The translations under genes were made by a program, and so were the position numbers. From Verrucomicrobia bacterium IMCC26134 (lineage in GTDB: Bacteria; Verrucomicrobiota; Verrucomicrobiia; Opitutales; Opitutaceae): 64,000 nucleotides of DNA. Where the stretch lies: positions 2,589,501 through 2,653,500 of the forward strand of contig CP011265.1 in assembly GCA_000972765.1 (NCBI GenBank). Reading direction: 5' to 3'. Position 1 is the stretch's first letter; every line of letters begins with the position of its first letter. Shown in pieces: positions 26,422 to 36,800 of this stretch. A model generated the notes under the pieces. That model did no database searches. It saw nothing but the letters and a program-made list of their open reading frames with translations, and had not been told where the DNA came from.

Positions 26422-27840
26422 ATGCAAACCAAGCTTCCGCCCGCCCTGTTTTACGGCCTAGGCTCCGGCGTGCCCTCCCCGACCCGTCGCCCCTTCTTGC
26501 TCGCCGGCGCCCTTTGTTCACTCGCCCTGGCCGCCTGTGTCACCCGCCCGCCGATATCGCCGGCCAAGCAAGAGCGGCCCACCACCGCCATGATCGATGC
26601 CCCGAAAAACGCCCTCCCGCGCTGGCGCGCTTCTCTGTTGGCACTCAACGCCCTCTTCGCCGAGATAGACCGTGCTCTCGTTCTCCACGAATCACACCGG
26701 GCTCCCCTGCCCGACCTTACAACCGGGGTTCGCTCCCGGATGGCCACATTGGCTGACGCCTGTGCGCTGGCGCCGGATGAGCGGTTAGTCTTTGAGCGTA
26801 TCCACGGTCCCGAGACGCCCTTCCCCGATCACCAACCCTTGCGCCAACTGGCCATGGCGCGCACGGTGTTGGCCCGCTTCGCTCTGGCGGAGCATGATCT
26901 CGCCCGCGCAGAAACCCTCGTGACCGCCAACCTCGCCCAAGCCCGGGCCACCTTGGCCGCGCAGGAGGGCCTCATACCGCTTATCCACGCCACCTCAGTC
27001 TGGCAGTCCTCGCTGGACGGGGTCGAAGCCCTGGCAGCCTCACCGGACCTCACTCCGGCGGCGGCGCATCGCCTGCTCACCGCTCTTCAAAACGACGCCC
27101 ACCTGGCGCAATCCGCCCTCGCCGCCGCCCTTAATGGCGAATTCGACTTTATATACCGCGTGATCGTCGAACGCATGCCTCGGACCGACGCCCCCGACTT
27201 GCTGCTCTCCGCCATCGGCTCCCTCGGCATGGAGCCACCAAGTCCACTTGCGCCCGGCGAACAGGGAATCGGACGCACTGACATCCTCTTGCTCGATGTG
27301 CCCGCCACCTTGGCGGCCTACGAAGCGGACCTCACGCCCTACTTCGCGGCGTTGAAAAGATCATCCCGCCTCCCTCGCGACCTCTACGCAGGCACCACGG
27401 CGCACACGCTTGCCCGCTACCGGAAGGAACTCGGTGCCTTCTACGACTACGCCACCCTCGACGAACAATCCACCCCGGCCTCGATCGCAAAGGTCCGCAT
27501 CGCCCTCGAAAGCGCCCCCAATCCCGGCGGTAAACTGCTCGCGTGCTTCCTCACTCCTCCGTGGGAAACCTTATTCACCTCAACCCTGCGTCGCGAAGCC
27601 CACCGCGCCGCCATCTGCGGCCTGCTCGCCTGGCGCATCCACGGCCGTCCCGCGCCGTGGAGCGAGCTGACCGCTATCCTGCCCGCGCCGCCGGCCGACC
27701 CTTTTTCCGACGGTCCGCTCCGCTTTGCCCTCACCCCGACTCCGCGCATCTGGAGCGTCTATTCCAACGGCACCGATGACGGCGGGACGCTGGTGGACGA
27801 TAACATGGGCCAGCCCGACGACCTTGTGTGGCAACCCTGA
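26422..27840 (+). CDS. Predicted lipoprotein of unknown function
   Basis: The start at 26422 (MQTKLPPALFYGLG) gives a signal sequence with lipobox LAAC (SLALAACVTRPP), so it is a lipoprotein of ~472 residues. The mature part is mostly alpha-helical with Ala/Leu-rich repeats (for example DLARAETLVTANLAQARATL), which hints at a TPR-like or helical-bundle fold. I do not recognise the family. Similar proteins in Verrucomicrobia are annotated only as hypothetical. It is divergent from the small membrane protein and converges on the giant exoprotein gene with only 20 bp between stops; no terminator is visible there. Confidence 0.75.
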   Translation: MQTKLPPALFYGLGSGVPSPTRRPFLLAGALCSLALAACVTRPPISPAKQERPTTAMIDAPKNALPRWRASLLALNALFAEIDRALVLHESHRAPLPDLTTGVRSRMATLADACALAPDERLVFERIHGPETPFPDHQPLRQLAMARTVLARFALAEHDLARAETLVTANLAQARATLAAQEGLIPLIHATSVWQSSLDGVEALAASPDLTPAAAHRLLTALQNDAHLAQSALAAALNGEFDFIYRVIVERMPRTDAPDLLLSAIGSLGMEPPSPLAPGEQGIGRTDILLLDVPATLAAYEADLTPYFAALKRSSRLPRDLYAGTTAHTLARYRKELGAFYDYATLDEQSTPASIAKVRIALESAPNPGGKLLACFLTPPWETLFTSTLRREAHRAAICGLLAWRIHGRPAPWSELTAILPAPPADPFSDGPLRFALTPTPRIWSVYSNGTDDGGTLVDDNMGQPDDLVWQP

Positions 27841-27861
27841 TCGCTAGGTGGTGAAACCGGA

Positions 27862-30800
27862 TTAAGCGGCGGGTCGCAGGGCCTCCGCAGGTGTGTCTCG
27901 GCGAGACAACTGCTGATCTGATGATTTCTCATCCGTCGTGCCTTTGCCGTCCTTTTTTTTCTCGTCCGATTTGTCTTCCTCACTCTTGGACTCGGAATCG
28001 GAGTCCGAACCGTCGCCGCCGCCGTAGCCGAGCACCTCGACTCCGATCAACGAAGGAAGAACCTCCTGCCGGCCGGCGGCACGGTCCTGTCGTCCGGCGT
28101 CCGCCGAGGAATTGCTGTTGGCCGCCGTCGTGTTGCTGGCAACGGAGAGACCGCCCAGGCTGGGGGCTGAGACGGCGGGGGCACCGCTGGTCGTGCCGCC
28201 AGCCTGAATGTTGGCGGCATTGAGCACGACCAAGGCGGAGATATTCAAGTTGCCCGAGGAACGAATGCCCGCGTCCCCGGCGTCGATCGTGCCGGTCGGG
28301 GCGATGAGATCGACGTCGCCGGGTTTCACCCCGGCGACGGTCGCCAGCACGCCGATGCCGCCGCCGGTGGCGAGACCGGCAAGGTCGGTCTTTACGTCGC
28401 CGCTTTGCGGATCGATGAGAACACGAGTGGGCGCGGCGGACTGGATAGTCTTGGAGGAAAAGCCGGCGGCGATATCGCCCAGGCTTGACCAAATGACGAT
28501 GTCCCCACCACGCAGGGTAAAGATGCGCAATACGCCTATGTTAACGTCGTCGCGGGTGAAGATCGACACCGCGCCACCTCGCTCGGTTACGATGCCGGGA
28601 GGCGCGCTGGCCCGTTTAGGAGTATCAAAGCCCAAGATGAGACCACCGCCAGGGGCGAGCACGCGAATCTCGCCGCCGTTGGTGGTGCGAATCTCACGCG
28701 AAGAGAGCGAGAGATCACCGGTCCAGCTCTTTGAGCCCGGAAAGAGTGCATCGATGGCGGCGTCACCGACAGCGTAGGTGCCAAAGCTGGCGACGTCGGG
28801 ATTGCCATGATCACGCCCCGCGTCACGCAGAACCGCATAGAAGAGCGAAAGGGAGAGACTGTCGCGCTGCTCGACGGGAAGGGCGTTGAACGCGGTCCAG
28901 GTCTGCGTCGGGGTGGACTCGGACAAGCCCATCAATTCGGCCAGATCAGGCAGATAGCGGGTCGCGTAACCATCCGCGAGGGTAGGATCAAGGAAGCGAT
29001 GGTTGAACGCGGCATAGTTCGCCGATTGCGAACCACCAAGACCGGCCTCAACGGTGACAGATGCGCCGGTCGCCGGGAGGTAGGGATTACGGTTATTGGC
29101 GATGCTGGTAATGCCCACGGCGGTGCCGTCTTGCGGGTCGGCGCTTCCAGGCGTGCTGCCCAGATCAAGGTTGCGGCCGGCTTGGACCTGCAACGAACCC
29201 GGACCACCGATCTGGATATCACCCGCGTTAGGGTTGCCGGAAGCCGGCGAGGCGACGGTCACGGAGGATAACAGCAGCGCGTTTCCAGCCGAGCGAGCCT
29301 CGGTGCGAAGCGCTGAGTTGGTGTTGTAGGCGACGATGTCGCGCCCGGCGCTCACCACACTGATGTCAGAAGATCGGTTATTCTGGAGATAGAAACCAAT
29401 GTCGCTGATATCTCGACCGGCAGAGATGCGCGCGGATTTGGAGGAGAAAAGGGTAAGTCCGGAGACGTCACCCTTAAGCGCATAGATGTAGGCCGGAGTG
29501 TCGTCGGCGGCGTGTAACAATCCGGAAGTGTGCAAGGCTTGCTTGGTTTGAATAACGCCAAACGCGCCTTCACTGGAACCCGACTCATTGAACAAAGGGT
29601 TGAGGGTGTTATCAAACAAAGTGGCAGACGTGGTGCGCGAGCCTGCGATGCCAAAGCCCAGCGGATTCGTGACCCCCGGGATCTTGGCCGGATCGGCGTC
29701 GGACAGGTTCACCTTGGACGTGGACCAGACATACGGGTTGAGCGTAGCGTCGTAAACCACCGAGGATTGCTGGAGGCCGATGCGCTGGAGCGCATTCACC
29801 GAGCCTAGCGCAATCAACTCGACCGTCCCGGAGGGGGCGGGAGCAAGCTGGAGATTGCCAAGCAGATTGAGATCTCCTGCGAAGACGGTGGTCGTGAGTC
29901 GGCCGGGTAAAAGGGAGATGTTGGCAGACAAGGGATCGGCGGAGCTTTCCGCCAATCGAAGCCACGGTTGACTGAAGGTGGAGAGGGTGCGGCCAAAGGT
30001 GTTGCTCGATGCGAGGTTGTCATAAACGAGGACGTTTTGATACCACGTAAGCAGGGAACCGGCGTCGCCATTGGACTGGGCCTTGAACGAAACGTCGCCG
30101 GTGAGCGCGGACAGGGCGACAAACGTCTCGGGCGCGTAGGTCGAAAAATAGCTTTTATGAAAATAGCTGTTATTGATCCCCTGAGGCACAAGGAATGCAT
30201 TGGCGACCTGGCCGAGCAAAAGGTCGTCGTGTGCGCTGACCGTAAAGCCTCCTTTGCCGACGAATAATGTGGTCGGAAGCCACGTGCTGGTATCGGGCGC
30301 GGCGAGGCCGAGCGCGGCCTTGTCAGCGAGCGAAAGGGTGGTGCGTGTGGCATTGGTAAGCACGCTGGCACCGACGCTGATTTCGCCCGATCCACGCTCC
30401 ACGTAATAGACGCCGCCATCCACGTTGCGACCGGCGCGCACCGATAGATCGCCTCCGCCGAGTTCCAGGAGCGAGTCGGCCGAGGGCGTGCCCTTGGGCA
30501 TGCGCGCGTTGGTCGGGACGGACGCGGAGATATTCTTCACATCGCGCCCCGCGGCGAGCGTGACATCGCCTCCGCCGAGCGCGGCCACGTCTTGGAAGAA
30601 GTTGCTGAAATCCACCCACCAGGAAGTGGAGGCCACCTCGTTATGGTTACCGCTGACGCGAACGGTGGCAAACTGGCCGGTGACAGGGTCGACCGCACCG
30701 CGCCGATAGAGCCAGTTCGAGGGAAGCTCGGCGGACGAATCATCCAGCAAATCACCCTGCACCTCGACCGACCGGATAATATCGTGGTTTGCGAAGACGG

Positions 30801-33800
30801 CGACACTACCGCCGCCTTGGCTGTATTGCACCGCATACGGGCTCGCCTGCTGCACCGCCCCGAGCGAGGACGTGGACAAATAGCCGGTGCGCGGAATGTC
30901 GAAGTTTTCGATAGGTTCGGCCTGCGTGCCCGCTGTGTAAATGGTGGCGAGCGGATTCAGGATGCGCACGTCACCGCGAGCGGCGATGGAGATGTCACCC
31001 GTGCCGGTGCGTATGACCTGAAAATAATTTGGAATGATATTGGCCGCGAGATCGACGTTCTGGCCGCCAAACGGATTGGGGAGTTCGGGAGCACCCTTGC
31101 CCAAAAGCACTGAACCGGCCCCGGTGTCGGACTGATCAGCGGCCAACACGCGACCGGGATCGGCTGATCCGAAGTCCGCACCCGCCACCAAACGGTATGA
31201 CCAAGACTGCGTGCCCGGAGACATTAAGACAGCCTGCCAGAGGTCGCCCTGAACTTCGGAAACGGAGCTGAATCCATCGCTCAAGGAACCGAAGGTCGCG
31301 GTCGCCTCGTTGTAACCGAACACGAGATTGCCGGCGGCTCTCAGAGTGAGCGCACCGGGTTCAAGCGCGGCACCTGAGCGGTAAGACGAGAAGTCCCAAA
31401 TGTGATCAAGTGTGAGATCGCCGTCGCGATTGATAATTTCGGTGCCAGCACGGATATGCAGCACGGAACCCAGTTCGGGACGCGCAGAAAGCAAACGCTC
31501 CGTGATGACAGAGGCGTGACCGCCAAAGGACGTGACGTTGTCCAAAACAGTGGCCTGAACCCCGGTCGTTATCTGCCCACCTTGGGCAGCAAGGTCAAAA
31601 AGCTTGTATCCTTCCGCTACTACACCCGATGCGCCAATTACGGAACCGGCAATCGGCCTGATTTTAAGATCGTCTCCGACGTCGGTTTGCGGCGCGCGGA
31701 GGTTCAGGATGCCTTCTAGTTTTCCCTGCGCGGCACTCGCCTCATCCCGGGCGTCCACTGACAGGTCGATGGTTGATCCGGTCTGGATATCAACGAACGC
31801 GGTGGTGTCGAAGGCACCGCTTTTCTCAGTGCCAGCGGAGAGAGAAACCGAGCCCCCTTTGCCTGCATGACTGAAATGCGTTCCCGACGCATCTAGGAGC
31901 GCGCCGGCGGACAGGGTCACGCCACCGCTAGCCATAAAATCTATCCGTCCACCAGTCAGGCCTGAAGCATCGATGCGGCCTGAAACCTGGATAGAACCCT
32001 CATCGGCGGAGAGGCTGAATGTTTTTGCTTTGGCTGTGCCAGAAAGCAGGACGTCGCCCGAGCGCGCACGGAAGGTGCGCGAGAGCGTGAAACCACCTGA
32101 ATCCAGAGCGGTGTTCAGATCGGCGAGCGTTTGCTCGGGGAGGGATCCGGCATCGAGGCTGAAGGAGGCTGCCGCACCCTTTTCGCCGCTTTGTCCGAGC
32201 AGACTTCCGGCCGTGGTAAAGGTGCCGATCGGCACGTTGATCGACAGAGAGCCGGCGTCCCCGCCAGCAGATTGGGCGGAGACCTTTAACGTGCTGCCAG
32301 ACGCCACCGTGACGGAGCCACCATCAGCGGAGAGCGAGATCGTCCCGCCGTTGGTGTATTTGGTGATATCGAAAAAGGTTTTCGCGGTGCCGCCGACATC
32401 AAGGAAGCTCGCCGCCACGGTGCCCACCGCCACATCGCCGCTCGTCGCGTGCAGTTGGAGCGTGCCGCTAGGCAAGGAGATGTTGCCGTCCAACGCGACA
32501 CTGGCGCCGGTGAGGGCTAGCTTCGCGCCGATTCCATCCGTCTCGGAAGCCGAGCCCGGACCACCGAACGAGGTGACGCGGAGCGTGCCTCCGGCGGTCA
32601 ATCGTGCATCGGAGGCGGTTGCCCCGGTGATGACCGGAGCGGTGATGTCGAGGTTATCGGTGGTCGTTAGGCCCCCCGTGGCGGTTGCGATCACGCCCTT
32701 GGCACCTGAGAGACTTATGTCAGCGAAATGGCCGACGTGGACCTGTCCTTTGCCGAGGCTAAGTGTGCGGGTGGCCGAGAAACTCAGGGTGCCCGAGGAA
32801 GGGCCGGATACGTCGGCTGCGAAACCGCCAGCCCCTGCATCAATCAGAATATCCTGGGCGATAAAAGCGGAGGTGCCGCCATTGGTATTGAAGCCGCGGA
32901 AAACGGGTGAATGAAGCGCAAGACTGGCTACAGCGGATGAACCAACCTGCCCGGTGCCGTATATATCGATGGACGTGTAGCTCAGCAGGGAGAGCGCCTG
33001 GGTGGATTGTTGCAACGCCGCCAGACTGGCGTCGGTAAGCACCAACCCGGGATCGGCCCCGAGTTCGCCCGGGGCAGTGAGTTGCAGGCTGACACGACCA
33101 CTGTCGATAGTGAGGTTATTACCGCTGAAAGAGGCCGCTTCGTCGAGTGTCGTCACGCCTGTGGAATCGAAGGTGAGACCGGTCCCGCCCTTGATCACTG
33201 AGTCGGCGCCCACGATCAAATTCGGGAGGGGAAGCGCGTTAACATCCACCCCAAGGCGTGAAAGTTTGACCGCGCCGCCCCCGACCCGAATGAGCGCGCC
33301 ATTTCCACTGCCGGCGACAGTCACGGCTCCGATCGACAAGTCGTCGGATGCGCCACCCAGCGAACCACGCTGCTCGATCGCGGAACCTTCGGCGATCGTA
33401 AGGTTTTGCTTGGAAACGAGGACGAGGTCGGCTCCAGCCAAAGTCGATCCGGCGTTATCGATGGTGAGGTTGTTGGTGCTGACGGAAACAGCGGTGCCGG
33501 CGGTGGTGTTTTGACGGCTACCGCCGATGAGCAGACTTGCGCCGGTGTAGGCGCTCAATTCGGACGCATCCAGGACAAGTTGGCCGGGAGCCCCGGTCGC
33601 GCCAGGACCGGCGATCAAAATATCGACCGGACTATCGATGTCGATGAGTCCGCCGCGACCGCCTGTGGTCGTGGCGCTGATGGCACCCTTGAGGGTCATC
33701 GTCTGGGTTGCAGAGAGAACCAGTTGGCCAGCGTCGATGGGCAGGCGGGCAACGGAAACATTATTGGATTTTGCGCTGGCGGGCAGGAAGGTGCTGGCCA

Positions 33801-36800
33801 GTGAGTTTTCGTATTCGGCTCGGGCGCGGACAACCTCGGTTGAGGCGATTTCAAACGAAGCGCGTAGCGGCGCGAAGTCCGCAGGGGTTTCCACCAGCGA
33901 ATTAAAACGGTAGCCAGACACCACGGAGGAACCGTCCGGAAGAAGGCAGGCGGCCGACACGGGCACGCCGGATTTTGGCGTCACCAAAAATGCCCCGGGG
34001 AGCAAAGCGTAGCGGGCAGGCAGCAAGGTGTAGGTGCCAGCGGCCAAGCCGCCGCCGTCGGAGAGATAGACCTGATCGCCGACTGAAAGACCGGCGTTGG
34101 TGTAGCCGGTATCAGTGCCAAAACTGGCTCGGGCCAGGGGGCTGGTATTAAAGGGGGCGTAGGGCGCGTAGTCGGCCGAAAAGGACGGGATGACCGCGAA
34201 GCTCGTGGTGGAAGCAAGGACATCGACGGTGCCGCCCGTGCCGCTGACCCAGCGGAAGGCGTAGAGATCGCCGCCGCCGCTTGTATTGACCAATGAGCTC
34301 GGTTCAGTGACGACGGAAGCACCGGAGATATTGACCGTCTTGGCGGGTGCGCCAGCGACCGTGATGTCTTTGCCGGTAGGGTCGATCCAGGTCGAGCCAT
34401 TGAGCACCAGACCGTAGGGGATCGTTTTTCCATCGGCCGAAACCGACGTGATGCTTCCCGCGCCTAAGGTGACTTGGGCTGCGGGCGTGACCGCCTGACC
34501 CGTGATCAGATCAACCGGTGCGGGGCCAGTTCCGTTCCAGCCCACATTAATGGTGCCGATGGGAGCGCGGAGCGCGCCGCCTTGGTTGATGGAGCTTGCG
34601 TAAAGATTCAACGTGCCACCGGCCGAAAGCGGGATCGGGCGATCATCACCCTTAATAATCGTGATGCTGCCCGGCATGGAGCCGCCATCCTGATAATCCG
34701 ATGCCGCGATGGAGAAAGTGGTGGCGGTGGGCGGATAGATCTGCCCCGCCGAGATGACGAGATCGCCGGCCAAATCGAAGGTGCCGGCACCACGCAGGTC
34801 GCCGCCGGCAACATCCAGAATCGCGCCGCCGATACCTTGTAAAGAGAGGTTGCCGACATCGATCAGCTTGCCCGCTTCGACCACGAGGGAGCCAGTGCCG
34901 TGGGCCGGAGAAGAGAAATACGGTTCGCCTCCGACCAAAAAGGCTCCGAGCACCTCGCCGCCAAGATGAGGCGTATCGAGATCCGTTCCCAATTTGACCG
35001 TAGGAGCGGTAAGGTGGGCGACCCCGTCAGCATAAATGACACCGTTGCCACCGACCGCCAAGGTGCGGAGAGCAGCGAGCTCGGTGTCGCCGTTGAACCG
35101 CGTGGTGCCGGACAGCGTGATGGTATCGAAGCTGCCTTCATTCAGCCGATCCGCGATGATATAGCCGTGTCCGACCGCTTCACTCGCAGAAGACTGAACG
35201 ATATCGAGCGTGACATCGAAGGGCGTAAGCAAAGTTCCGCTGTTGAGCGTCTGATAAATACCAGAGGAAACGGTGATAGTCCCGCCAAGCTCGAACACGC
35301 CGCCGGCAGCTCCGCGCAAAGTCGAATCGAGCCGAAGTTGCTGGCCACCGACGAAGCTGATCGAGCCGGCATTGCTATCCACCTGCGTGGCTAAGCGATC
35401 CGTAGCCCGGCCGATATTCGCCGCGCTTCCCCCGAAAAAGGTGTAGGCGGGATCGAGATCAAGCACGCCGCTGGTTCCGGAAACATCGAGAAACGATCCA
35501 GCCAGCGCGTTGATATTGCCGGAGACCTTGATCGTGCCGCCAGCTAGGACCGAGCCGGTGCGATAGCCGAGACCGGTAGTGTCAGGGACAAGCGCGGTGA
35601 CCCCTGCGGTCGACAGGCAGCTGGCGGAGCCCAGAACGACGGTATCCACTGCGAGATTATTGCCAGTGAAGGGAAACAGACGGTTCGAATCCGAACTGCC
35701 GCTAATGCTGATTGAACCGCCTGGTGCGCTGACGAGCCCGTTTATCGCGATCGTATCGCCTTTAAGGGAAACGGAGCCCTTCGGATCGGTCACAATGCTC
35801 GCGCCGTCGCCGACCAAGAGGTCGCCTCGGACCAGCAGCGGATTTGAAGTGTTAAAGGTATCGCGAACCCCTGTGGCTAAGAAGGAGAGATTCGCGGCAG
35901 TCCGCAGGCCGTCCGGCTTGAGGTAGGGTGTAAGGGAAATGCCGCCGGGCGAGGCCACGTCCACCGCTGCGAGCCAGCTTTGCACCAAAGGTGCAATCGC
36001 AGTGCCTGACGAGACCATGAGCGCAGGCGCGAAAATATCTCCTCCCGCAGACGGCCTGCCGAGGCCGCGCAGGGTGAAACTGGAAAAACCGCCATCGCTG
36101 AAAAAATCCGACCCGAGCAGGAGTGTATCGTCATTCGCGGTAGAACCGCCGACCTGCACCATGGGTGCCTGCAGGGTGAGCGATCCTCCTTTGGCGCCAG
36201 AGAAACCCATCAAGGTCGTTTGCGCGGGATTTAAATCGAGGACTCCGCCGATCACGGAAGCTATAGTGGGATCCTGTCCCGCGGAGATCGCCAGATTTCC
36301 GCCCGCGCCAAAGGTGTATTTCCCCGAGGCATTGGCAAGGACGCCGCCCGACACGTCGAGCATGCTGCCGTCGCCGAAAGCAGCAGCATAAGCGCGGATG
36401 GAAATCGATCCGCCTGCTGTCACCAAAGGCTGGATACCGGAAGCGGTCGAATCAGTGCGCTCGTTCACCACCAATGCGGCGGTGCTGAGATTCACGCCAC
36501 CGGCGAGGACAAAGCGGCCGCGCCCTTCGGCCACTCCGGGGCTGGAGGCGGCATTACTCCCTGAAAAGAGCGCGTTTCGGGTGCCGCTGGAAATATTCGT
36601 GACGGTGAAATCAAGTTTGCCGCCGGGAGAGGTGATGTCGTCCTCGATGAATAAGTTTGCCGCTGCGATAGTCAGGCTTCCGCCCGGCTGTAACGTGAGT
36701 GCTGATCCATCAGCCACGCGGACATCGCCTTCGCTATTTCCAATGCTGACCACTCCAAATCCAGCGTGATTAAAGACACCGGGCGAGAGCACCACCTCGG